Source: Pseudomonadota bacterium (lineage in GTDB: Bacteria; Desulfobacterota; Binatia; Binatales; Binataceae). Taken from it: a stretch of DNA of 64,000 bases. This document shows, in pieces, positions 1 through 7,156 of this stretch; position 1 is the first letter of the stretch, and every line of letters begins with the position of its first letter. The notes below the pieces were generated by a model. The model ran no database searches and had not been told where the DNA came from. It was given only the letters and a program-made list of their open reading frames with translations. Both the position numbers and the translations under genes were made by a program. The stretch is from assembly GCA_021325355.1 (NCBI GenBank), contig JAJPHI010000009.1:1-64000 (forward strand), read 5' to 3'.

Positions 1-1
1 C

Positions 2-454
2 GCGATCGCTGCGCTGCATCGCGAGTATCAGGAAAAAATTCGGCAGCATCGGCTGCCGATCACCGATCTGATGAAGACCGAAACCCTGCAGGACTCTCTC
101 GAGGTTTATCGTTCGAAACGCGGCGGAAAACGCCGCAACGTCGCCGCCGCCTATGAACTGGCGCTCAAGTCCGGTCAGCCCTATCAAAGTGGCGATCGCA
201 TCTCCTACTACGTGACCGGCAGCAGCGCACGCGTCAAGGTTGCCGATGCCGCTCGATTGGTAAGTGAGTATGACCCCGCGCATCCGGACGATAACGCCGC
301 ATACTATGCGGCCAAACTCGAGGATTTGTACGAAAAGTTCCGACCCTTCATCGAACAGCCCGGCCTGACTCTGGAGCCCTCGCAGGTGGCGGACGAAGCG
401 CCTCAGCCAACACTGTTCGACGGTGATCCTGCGGCATCCGGCGATGATTCCTGA
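2..454 (+). CDS. DNA polymerase family B, C-terminal fragment (5' partial)
   Basis: The frame is open from the left edge and ends at TGA 452-454, so only about the last 150 residues are visible. They resemble the thumb/C-terminal end of bacterial family-B (Pol II-like) polymerases: a basic patch (YRSKRGGKRRNVAAAYELA) followed by a GDRISYYVTG segment, as found where the thumb of PolB enzymes contacts DNA, then an acidic, Pro-rich tail. The catalytic YxDTD motif would lie outside the window. Family-B polymerases in bacteria generally act in repair or lesion bypass. An internal ATG at 71 exists but is unlikely to be the true start because the homologous sequence continues upstream. Identity rests on motif resemblance only. 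Confidence 0.6.
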   Translation, partial: AIAALHREYQEKIRQHRLPITDLMKTETLQDSLEVYRSKRGGKRRNVAAAYELALKSGQPYQSGDRISYYVTGSSARVKVADAARLVSEYDPAHPDDNAAYYAAKLEDLYEKFRPFIEQPGLTLEPSQVADEAPQPTLFDGDPAASGDDS

Positions 455-669
455 ATCAGAATTGCTTTCGTCTCTTCGAGTCCGCGCCGAAGCACGTCCG
501 GTAGCCGTTCTCTCCGTTGCTGCCTCCGTTCAGTCTGCGCAGAAGCGATGGTCGCACGCCGACCGCCGCTTCGCACGGACTCACGCCGCCGATTGCGTTC
601 GGCACACTTTCCGGAACAACCTGAAGAAAATCCCGGCGAAACTCTGTCGCCGCCATGAAGGAGTGATCG

Positions 670-1740
670 ATGCCCGACGAGCAGAACGTTGACTGGAGTA
701 AGGTAAAGCAGTTTGCCGGCACGATGATGAATGACCTCGGCGCGGCGATGCAGGGCGCGTTGAGCTATATTGGCGATCGCCTCGGACTTTTCAAGGCGCT
801 CGCCGAGATGGGCGCCGTAACCAGCGACGAACTGGCCGCGAAAACCGGCTTGAACGAACGCTATCTGCGCGAATGGCTTGGTGCGATGACCGCGGCCAGG
901 TACATCAACTTTGATCCCGCTACCAGACGCTTCCTGATGCCGCGCGAGCACGCCATGATTCTCGCCGACGAAACCTCGCCCTTCTTCATGGGCGGTTTCA
1001 TGCAGATGGTCGTGCCAGAAGTGGGGATGGCGCCGAAGCTGCTCGATTCGTTTCGCACCGGCAAAGGCATCCCGCAGAGCGAGTATCCGCCCGAGGTGTT
1101 CGAGGCTATCGAGCGCGGCTCCGCGCCGATGTATCGCCACTCGCTGATTCGCAAGTGGATGCCGACGATGCCGCAGGCGGTCGCAGCGCTGGAGGCGGGC
1201 GGCACGGCGCTCGATGTCGGCTGCGGCAGCGGCCGCGCCGTGATCGCGCTCGCCACCGCCTATCCGAAGGCGCGCGTGCACGGTTACGACGGACACGCTG
1301 GCTCGATCGAACGCGCGCGGGCCAACGCTCGGGCGGCCGGCGTCGGCGATCGCGTCACCTTCGAAGTGGTGGACTGCACCAAGTTGCCGCAAGCGCAGTT
1401 CGACTTCATCACGACCTTCGACGTGATTCACGACTCGGTCGATCCGGTGGGTCTGCTCAAATCGATTCGCGGCGCGCTCAAACCCGGCGGCACCTACCTG
1501 ATGGTCGAGGTGAACGTTTCCGACAAGCTCGAGGACAATATCAGCCCGATGGGCCGCATGATGTACTCGGCGAGCACGCTTTACTGCATGACCGTGTCGC
1601 TGGCCCATGGCGGCGCCGGGATCGGCGCGCTGATGGGCGAAGCGAAGGCGCGCGAGATGACCCAGCAGGCCGGCTTCACGAGCTTCAACCGTTTGCCGGT
1701 CAAGGATGCGTTCTCGGTCCTGTACGAAATCCGGAGCTAG
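670..1740 (+). CDS. SAM-dependent methyltransferase with N-terminal winged-helix dimerisation domain
   Basis: This 356-residue protein has two parts. Residues 1-150 look like the helical/winged-helix dimerisation region of O-methyltransferase-like proteins (the Rv2258c type). Residues about 170-300 are a class I Rossmann methyltransferase with motif I LDVGCGSGRAV near residue 178 and an acidic residue after strand 2 (HGYDGH). GGTYLMVEVNVSD looks like the post-III motif. The start is ATG 670 with AAGGAG about 8 bases upstream. The substrate cannot be read from the sequence. The DUF1646 membrane-protein gene begins 29 bases after the stop, so the two may be co-transcribed. Other members act on small aromatic or quinone-like metabolites, but no such role is assigned here. 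Confidence 0.8.
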   Translation: MPDEQNVDWSKVKQFAGTMMNDLGAAMQGALSYIGDRLGLFKALAEMGAVTSDELAAKTGLNERYLREWLGAMTAARYINFDPATRRFLMPREHAMILADETSPFFMGGFMQMVVPEVGMAPKLLDSFRTGKGIPQSEYPPEVFEAIERGSAPMYRHSLIRKWMPTMPQAVAALEAGGTALDVGCGSGRAVIALATAYPKARVHGYDGHAGSIERARANARAAGVGDRVTFEVVDCTKLPQAQFDFITTFDVIHDSVDPVGLLKSIRGALKPGGTYLMVEVNVSDKLEDNISPMGRMMYSASTLYCMTVSLAHGGAGIGALMGEAKAREMTQQAGFTSFNRLPVKDAFSVLYEIRS

Positions 1741-1769
1741 CGCGGCATGGCGATGGTCAGTGCGGCGCC

Positions 1770-2783
1770 ATGACACCGTGGGTCGCTGCACTGCTTCTGC
1801 TGCTGATCCTCGTTGCGCCGCTGGTCTCCACGCCGATCGAGCGTAATCTCGAGCTCTATTTTCTTGCCGTCGGGATCGTTGCCGCGACCCTGAGCCGGTC
1901 CTGGAGTTTCAGGCTGATCGCGCAGGTGTTGCGCTCGCCCGTGCCGATCACCTGCGCGGTGGTCCTCGCCGGCCTGATCTTCAGCCGCCTCGGTCGACGC
2001 GCCGACGCCGCATTCGACCGTCTCCGCCGCAGTCTTCCGCGACCGCTCCTGACCGGCGTTTCGATCTTCCTGGTCGGTCTCGCTTCGAGCCTGATAAGTT
2101 CAATTATCGCGGGCCTCGTCCTTGTCGAAACCATAGGCCTGCTCGACCTCGGCCCACCCGCGCGCGACCGGGTGGTCGTCGCCGGCTGCTTCGCCATCGG
2201 GATCGGTTCGGCCCTGACGCCGGCCGGCGGCCCTTTTTCCGCGATCGTCGCCGCGGGTCTGAACCTCGGCTTCGGCGGGCTGATTCAGCTCTTGGGACCG
2301 TGGCTGATCGGCGGCGTGGTGGCGATGAGTCTTCTGTCGGCGTGGTTCGCGCGGGGCGATTACGATCTTGCCGCCAACGCAACTCCCCTGCGCCGGCGCA
2401 TGCGCGATACGCTAAGGCAAGGCGCGAAAGTCTTCGCCTTCGTCGCCGGCCTCGCGCTCGTCAGCGCAGCCTATGCGCCGCTGGCGCTCCGCTGGGTCCC
2501 GCTGATCGCGCCGAGCCTGCTCTATTGGGGTAACGTCACCTCCGCCGTGCTGGACAACGCGGCCCTCGCCGCCATCGAAATCCACGGCATCCCGTATCCG
2601 GAGATCAAGCCTGCGGTGCTCGCGATGGTGATTGCCGGCGGCATCCTGGTTCCCGGCAATATCCCCAATATCCTGTGTGCCGGAATTCTTGGTATCAGCA
2701 GTCGGCGGTGGGCGGTGGTGGGAATCCCAATCGGTTTGTCTCTGATGGGCATCTGCTTTGCTGTTTGGATGGTGCACGGATAG
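1770..2783 (+). CDS. DUF1646 family integral membrane protein
   Basis: A 337-residue, very hydrophobic protein with about nine to ten predicted membrane segments. The motif ALTPAGGPFSAIV near residue 150 and the C-terminal ILVPGNIPNILCAG are typical of the DUF1646 family, whose members are putative cation or anion transporters of unproven substrate. LDNAALAAIEI shortly before the C-terminal motif resembles the conserved half-membrane loops of ion-transporter folds. ATG 1770 is chosen because it directly precedes the first hydrophobic helix; the frame is open further upstream only as an overlap with the preceding methyltransferase. Family assignment is by motif recall; function is unknown. Confidence 0.7.
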   Translation: MTPWVAALLLLLILVAPLVSTPIERNLELYFLAVGIVAATLSRSWSFRLIAQVLRSPVPITCAVVLAGLIFSRLGRRADAAFDRLRRSLPRPLLTGVSIFLVGLASSLISSIIAGLVLVETIGLLDLGPPARDRVVVAGCFAIGIGSALTPAGGPFSAIVAAGLNLGFGGLIQLLGPWLIGGVVAMSLLSAWFARGDYDLAANATPLRRRMRDTLRQGAKVFAFVAGLALVSAAYAPLALRWVPLIAPSLLYWGNVTSAVLDNAALAAIEIHGIPYPEIKPAVLAMVIAGGILVPGNIPNILCAGILGISSRRWAVVGIPIGLSLMGICFAVWMVHG

Positions 2784-3023
2784 CCAATGAACGATAAAGC
2801 TGTGCTGAAAGATGCGTAATATGCGCTGATTGCGCGAATAAACCCGCTGGCGATCGCGTCGTTATCGATCGTCCAGCTCAATCAGCAGGCAGTTGCTTAA
2901 TCTTTGAACCACGGGAGGGAGAAGCCAGCAGGAAGCTAGCCGCCACAAGATTACTGAGATAAAACTACAAACCATTCGATAGCGTGCCGCCGGTGGGCGC
3001 GGCCAGGAGGGTAACGAGTCACA

Positions 3024-4436
3024 ATGACTCCAAAGCAAGTTCTGCAGATGATCAAGGACAAAGGCGCAGTGATGGTCGATATTAAGTTCATCGACCTGCT
3101 CGGTACCTGGCAGCATTTCACAGCGCCAGTCAGCGAGTTCAAGGACGAGAGCGTCTTCGAGGACGGTCTCGGTTTTGACGGTTCGTCGATTCGCGGATGG
3201 CAATCGATTGACAGCAGCGACATGCTGGTCATTCCCGATCCCGAGACCGCGGTGATGGATCCCTTCACCAAGGACCCGACGCTTTCGCTCATCTGCAATA
3301 TCCAGGATCCGATCACGCGCTCCGACTACAGCCGCGACCCGCGCAACATCTCACGCAAGGCCGAGAAATACCTGAAGTCCACGGGTATCGGGGATACGGC
3401 GTACTTCGGTCCCGAGCCCGAGTTTTTCATCTTCAACGGCATCCGCTTCGATACCAACCAGCACTCGAGCTACTACTTCATCGACTCGAACGAAGGCGTG
3501 TGGAACAGCGGCAAGGAAGGTCCCAACCTGGGCTATAAGCCGCGTTACAAGGAAGGCTACTTCCCGGTCCCGCCGAATGACACGCTGCAGGATATCCGCA
3601 CCGAGATGGTGCTCGAGATGGAGCGGGTCGGCATCCGCGTCGAGAAGCAGCATCACGAGGTCGCGACCGCCGGTCAGGCCGAAATCGATATGCGCTTCAA
3701 TTCGTTGACCAAGATGGCGGACTGGCTCACCTGGTACAAATATATCGTCAAGAACGTCGCGATTCGTCACGGCATGACCGTAACCTTCATGCCCAAGCCG
3801 ATCTTCGGTGATAACGGCTCCGGCATGCATACCCATCAGAGCATCTGGAAGGGCGAGACGCCGCTCTTTGCGGGCAACGGCTACGCCGGCATGTCGGAGC
3901 TCGCGATGCACTATATCGCCGGCATCCTGCATCACGCCCCCGCCCTGGCCGCCTTCACCAACCCGGGGACGAATTCGTATCGCCGCCTCGTGCCCGGTTT
4001 CGAGGCGCCGATCAATCTCGCCTATTCGAGCCGCAATCGTTCAGCGTCGGTGCGTATCCCGATGTACTCGCCGTCGCCCAAGGCGAAGCGTATCGAAGTG
4101 CGTTTCCCCGACCCGACTTGCAATCCCTACCTGGCGTTTTCGGCGATGCTGATGGCCGGGTTGGACGGTATCCAGCGCCGCCTCGACCCCGGTCAGCCGC
4201 TCGACAAGGACATCTACGCCTTGACCCCTGCCGAATTGGCCGAGGTGCCGAGCATGCCGGCTTCGCTCGAAGCGGCCCTCGAAAACCTCAAGCGCGACCA
4301 CGAGTTTCTGCTCAAAGGTGACGTCTTCACGCCCGACCTCATCGAAACGTGGATCGACTATAAGTACACGCGCGAGGTCAGCCAGACCCGCCTGCGTCCG
4401 CATCCGTACGAGTTCGCGCTGTATTTCGACGCGTAA
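3024..4436 (+). CDS. glnA: Glutamine synthetase type I-beta
   Basis: At 470 residues this is the usual length for GSI, which makes glutamine from glutamate, ammonia and ATP as a dodecamer. Visible family motifs are the beta-grasp DGSSIRGW (residues 53-60), the metal/ATP site [10 protein letters not shown], the [14 protein letters not shown] ammonia/glutamate-binding stretch, and [10 protein letters not shown]. The segment [11 protein letters not shown] places Tyr398 where the adenylylated tyrosine of beta-type enzymes lies, so activity is probably controlled by GlnE-type adenylylation. This fits the presence of glnD at 47.3-50.0 kb. Start ATG 3024 follows AGGAGGG at 3006-3012. I see no convincing sigma-54 promoter in the 240 bases upstream. 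A strong hairpin follows the gene. Confidence 0.97.
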   Translation: MTPKQVLQMIKDKGAVMVDIKFIDLLGTWQHFTAPVSEFKDESVFEDGLGFDGSSIRGWQSIDSSDMLVIPDPETAVMDPFTKDPTLSLICNIQDPITRSDYSRDPRNISRKAEKYLKSTGIGDTAYFGPEPEFFIFNGIRFDTNQHSSYYFIDSNEGVWNSGKEGPNLGYKPRYKEGYFPVPPNDTLQDIRTEMVLEMERVGIRVEKQHHEVATAGQAEIDMRFNSLTKMADWLTWYKYIVKNVAIRHGMTVTFMPKPIFGDNGSGMHTHQSIWKGETPLFAGNGYAGMSELAMHYIAGILHHAPALAAFTNPGTNSYRRLVPGFEAPINLAYSSRNRSASVRIPMYSPSPKAKRIEVRFPDPTCNPYLAFSAMLMAGLDGIQRRLDPGQPLDKDIYALTPAELAEVPSMPASLEAALENLKRDHEFLLKGDVFTPDLIETWIDYKYTREVSQTRLRPHPYEFALYFDA

Positions 4437-4456
4437 GTCCAAGTAGTGAAATCGCA

Positions 4457-4497
4457 GCGAAGGGGCGACGTCCTGAGGGCGCCGCCCCTTCGCATTT
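4457..4497 (+). terminator. glnA downstream hairpin, probable terminator
   Basis: A perfect 11-bp inverted repeat (4457-4467 and 4483-4493; GCGAAGGGGCG and its complement) with a 15-base loop lies 20 bases after the glnA stop. It is followed by ATTTGG rather than a long T run, so intrinsic termination is likely but may be incomplete. Confidence 0.65.
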
Positions 4498-4673
4498 GGC
4501 GAAGAAACTCGTATCTGCTTCGCATTATTTAGCACCGCCAAGGTATCCTGCTAAGCCTGCGCCGAGCGTCGCCTGCGTTTCCGGCGCCACTCACCGCGAT
4601 AAAACCTAATAAAATCAAGTATTTAGATAGGTGATTACAAATATCGCCAGATCTTCGATTTAGATCGCGATCT
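4498..4673. other. AT-rich intergenic stretch between glnA and the small membrane protein gene
   Basis: The gap between glnA and the next gene is 344 bases. This middle part is distinctly AT-richer than its surroundings (around 4600-4660) and contains no convincing ORF or RNA gene. It precedes a sigma-54-type promoter, so it could hold enhancer-binding-protein sites, but I see no clear NtrC-type dyad. Confidence 0.4.
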
Positions 4674-4689
4674 TGGCACGAGACTGGCT
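4674..4689 (+). promoter_or_regulatory. Sigma-54-type (-24/-12) promoter candidate
   Basis: TGGCACG at 4674-4680 matches the -24 consensus exactly. After four bases comes TGGCT at 4685-4689, one mismatch from TTGCT. The diagnostic GG (4675-4676) and GC (4687-4688) are separated by exactly 10 bases. It would start transcription near 4700, about 80 bases before the next ATG with a ribosome-binding site. Confidence 0.6.
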
Positions 4690-4780
4690 TTACCTCCACT
4701 GCAAGATGAATCGGGCAAACGAAAGAGAAACCGAGGACCGCACAAACCGCTATATGACAGCGGAAGGCAGGAGAACTCGA

Positions 4781-4963
4781 ATGAAGGCGATTGGCAATCT
4801 GGCAGTGATACTTAGCGCGATTGGCCTGATGGCTCTGCTGCTCGTCGCGCAGCGCAATTATCAGCACAGCTTCGGCGTGGATGCCGCAATGCAGTCCGGC
4901 ACCAGCGACATGAGCTCGGTGACGCCGCAGACGGTCGCCGCCGAAACTGTGGCGTTGAACTAG
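4781..4963 (+). CDS. Small single-pass membrane protein, 60 residues
   Basis: No family is recognised. The protein starts MKAIGNLAVILSAIGLMALLLVAQ, one strong hydrophobic helix near the N terminus that may be an anchor or an uncleaved signal. About 35 polar residues rich in Ser, Thr, Met and Val follow, ending AAETVALN. The ATG at 4781 is preceded by CAGGAG at 4768-4773. A longer in-frame reading from TTG 4673 is possible but would begin inside the sigma-54-type promoter. The gene stands alone between glnA and pyrE, has its own promoter candidate, and is closed by two tandem hairpins. These features support it as a real gene and suggest nitrogen- or stress-responsive expression (inference). 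Confidence 0.55.
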   Translation: MKAIGNLAVILSAIGLMALLLVAQRNYQHSFGVDAAMQSGTSDMSSVTPQTVAAETVALN

Positions 4964-4971
4964 GCCCCAAC

Positions 4972-5050
4972 CGCGAGGTGGCGTCCCCCCGCCTCGCGCT
5001 CCCGGAAGGAGGCGGTCGATTCTCCCCCCATCGGCCGCCTTCTTCATTTA
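4972..5050 (+). terminator. Two tandem hairpins ending the small membrane protein gene
   Basis: Hairpin 1 pairs 4972-4981 with 4989-4998 (10 bp, one G-U). Hairpin 2 pairs 5005-5019 with 5031-5045 (15 bp with two G-U pairs, loop 5020-5030) and is followed by ATTTAT. Together they form a likely intrinsic terminator isolating the gene from pyrE. Confidence 0.65.
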
Positions 5051-5133
5051 TCATTCTGACAGCACCAACGTCGCGTGATTTGCGCCCTGCGGCGCGTTGC
5101 ATTACATACAGTTAAACCATCTGGTCTTCGTGT

Positions 5134-5703
5134 ATGCCCGTCGTGGATCCTGAACGCGCGAGACTAATCGAACTGCTTCGCCAGACTGCCGTGAAATCGG
5201 CGCCTGAACCGATTTTCCGTTTAGCGTCGGGCAAGATGAGCCGACATTATGTCGACTGCAAGCAGGCGCTGTCCGATCCTGAGGCGCGCGGGCTCATCGG
5301 CTCGCTGGCGGGCCGGCTCATCGCGGAGAATCATTTCGATGCGATCGGAGGTCTCGAACTCGGCGCCTATCCGATCGCGATTGCAATCTCTGACGCACTT
5401 TTTCGCACCAGAGGCGTCAGGCTGCGCGTTTTCGTGGTGCGCAAGCAACCCAAGAGTCACGGCATCACGGATTTGATTGCCGGCAACGTCGCGGCCGGCG
5501 ATCGCACCTTGATCGTGGACGACGTGGTTACCACGGCCGCTTCGACCATCAAGGCGATCGAGGGCGCGCGGCGCGCCGGGTTGGTGGTCGCAGAGGCGAT
5601 GGCGCTGGTTGATCGCGAAGAGGAAAACGGCCGCGCCAATCTCGAGAGCCTGGGCGTGCGCTTTGCCGCGCTGTTCAGACTGCGTGATCTATTGGAGCTG
5701 TAG
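5134..5703 (+). CDS. pyrE: Orotate phosphoribosyltransferase
   Basis: 189 residues, normal for PyrE, which joins orotate and PRPP to give OMP in pyrimidine synthesis. The PRPP-binding motif TLIVDDVVTTAAST spans about residues 125-138. The flexible-loop region VRKQPKSHG (about 101-109) carries the catalytic lysines, and the N-terminal FRLASGKMSRHYVDCK is the usual FxxxSGxxSxxYxD signature. ATG 5134 is used. No other pyrimidine genes are nearby. The 89-base gap to the dioxygenase shows no clear terminator. Confidence 0.93.
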   Translation: MPVVDPERARLIELLRQTAVKSAPEPIFRLASGKMSRHYVDCKQALSDPEARGLIGSLAGRLIAENHFDAIGGLELGAYPIAIAISDALFRTRGVRLRVFVVRKQPKSHGITDLIAGNVAAGDRTLIVDDVVTTAASTIKAIEGARRAGLVVAEAMALVDREEENGRANLESLGVRFAALFRLRDLLEL

Positions 5704-5792
5704 CGGCGCGTCCTGGTCGTTCCGCGTGATGACCAAATGTTATAAAATGCAACTGATGGATACCCTGCGGCGTCCTGCACGGGAGGTGGGGC

Positions 5793-6623
5793 ATGGAAGT
5801 TAAGACCGTCAAGCCCAGCGCGCGACTGCAAAAATTGTTCGACAACCTGCTGGCGCAACTGCGCCAGTTCATCCGCGACAACCAGATCAATCACGACGAA
5901 TACCGCAGTGCGGTGGCATTTCTGCTCGAGACCGCGGCGTCCGGCGAACTAACACTGCTCAGCGACGTTCTGCTGGAAGCGACGGTTGACCAGGTTGACA
6001 GCATGGGCCGCGTCGGCACGGCGACCTCGGTCGAAGGGCCCTTCTATCTGCCCGATAGCCCGATGCTGACTTCGCCCGCTGTCCTGCCCCATCGCGCAAA
6101 CGAACCGGGTGAGAAGCTCTTCCTTTCAGGGACGGTGAAGGCGCCGGACGGGACGCCGCTCGCCGGCGCGATTATTGATATCTGGCAGGCCGACGCCGAG
6201 GGAAACTATTCGCATTTCAACGTTCCGGCCGCCGACGCGCCCTTTAATCTCCGCGCCCGCGTGAGCGCCGATCGGAGCGGCGCCTATGAGATTCAAACCT
6301 GGCTGCCGGCGGCGTACCAGATTCCCAAGGACGGTCCGACCGGCGCGATCCTGAAGGCTACCGGCCGCCATCCGTGGCGGCCCGCCCACGTTCATTTTCG
6401 TATCAGCCACCCCGGGTTCAGCACCTTGACGACCCAGCTCTTCGTGGCTGGCGACCCCTGGATCGATTCGGACGTGGTCGGCGCGGTCAAACAGCCTCTG
6501 ATTGTCAACTTTGAGCGCCACACCGATCCGGCGGAGATCAAGGCGCGCGGTCTCGATCAGCCGTTCCGAACGGCCCGCTACGATTTTATTCTGCCGACCG
6601 CCGAGGCACGCAAGGCCGCCTGA
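5793..6623 (+). CDS. Intradiol ring-cleavage dioxygenase (catechol 1,2-dioxygenase-like)
   Basis: 276 residues. The N-terminal 100 residues resemble the helical dimerisation domain of catechol dioxygenases, followed by the beta-sandwich catalytic domain. The four Fe(III) ligands can be placed: Tyr139 (EGNYSHF), Tyr175 (PAAYQIPKDGPTG), and His199 and His201 (RPAHVHF). Members open catechol or hydroxyquinol between the two hydroxyls to give cis,cis-muconate-type products. ATG 5793 follows GGGAGGTGGGG. No muconate cycloisomerase or other beta-ketoadipate gene is nearby, so the true diol is uncertain; hydroxyquinol 1,2-dioxygenase is the main alternative. Confidence 0.88.
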   Translation: MEVKTVKPSARLQKLFDNLLAQLRQFIRDNQINHDEYRSAVAFLLETAASGELTLLSDVLLEATVDQVDSMGRVGTATSVEGPFYLPDSPMLTSPAVLPHRANEPGEKLFLSGTVKAPDGTPLAGAIIDIWQADAEGNYSHFNVPAADAPFNLRARVSADRSGAYEIQTWLPAAYQIPKDGPTGAILKATGRHPWRPAHVHFRISHPGFSTLTTQLFVAGDPWIDSDVVGAVKQPLIVNFERHTDPAEIKARGLDQPFRTARYDFILPTAEARKAA

Positions 6624-6635
6624 GGCGGCGCGCCG

Positions 6636-7085
6636 CTACGGCGACGGATGGTCGGCGGCGCGCACTCTGAAGCGCACGTCGCACGAGTCCTCATCGGCGC
6701 CGAAGCAGATTCTGGTGACGTCGTCGGCCGCGGCCCCGGCGGGACTGGCGTTTTCGGGGCAGATCCAATGGGAGCCCATGCGATGGAGTGCGACGGCGTA
6801 ATAGCGCCCCGGATTGAGCATCCCGGCCGCGCGGGGGCTGACCGCTTCGGTCGAAATCACGGTGAAACCGTCGTGTCCGCCGCCTGACGGGTCATAGCGC
6901 ATAAACGTCATGACCCACTCACCGGGACCGCTGCGCTGGGCGCTCCAGCTCATCGGTTTGTCGTCGGAAAACACCGGAATCTGCCGACATAGCCAGGGGC
7001 GCGGCTCCATGCCCATCGCCGCCTGCGCTCCCCACCATCCGCAGCAGATCAGCGTTAACAGCGCGCGCCGCATCGGTTTGCTCAT
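6636..7085 (-). CDS. Secreted protein of unknown function
   Basis: 149 residues with a cleavable signal peptide (KPMRRALLTLICCGWWGAQAAM). The mature part contains four Cys (near WLCRQ, WICPE, RICFG and SCDVRF), suggesting two disulfides in the periplasm. The TAG stop is 12 bases from the convergent dioxygenase stop. ATG 7085 has GGAGGAAGG just upstream. No domain is recognised. Confidence 0.6.
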   Translation of the reverse strand: MSKPMRRALLTLICCGWWGAQAAMGMEPRPWLCRQIPVFSDDKPMSWSAQRSGPGEWVMTFMRYDPSGGGHDGFTVISTEAVSPRAAGMLNPGRYYAVALHRMGSHWICPENASPAGAAADDVTRICFGADEDSCDVRFRVRAADHPSP

Positions 7086-7156
7086 CCTTCCTCCGAGAAT
7101 TCCCTGAACGACCGCCGCTTGCGAAGCGTTTGGCCTGCCGTCGGAACGCCGCAGCC

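Noticed and set aside
2784-3023. Sigma-54 promoter for glnA
   Set aside because: CTGGCGATCG near 2848 and TTGCT near 2892 lack the required GG-10-GC spacing.
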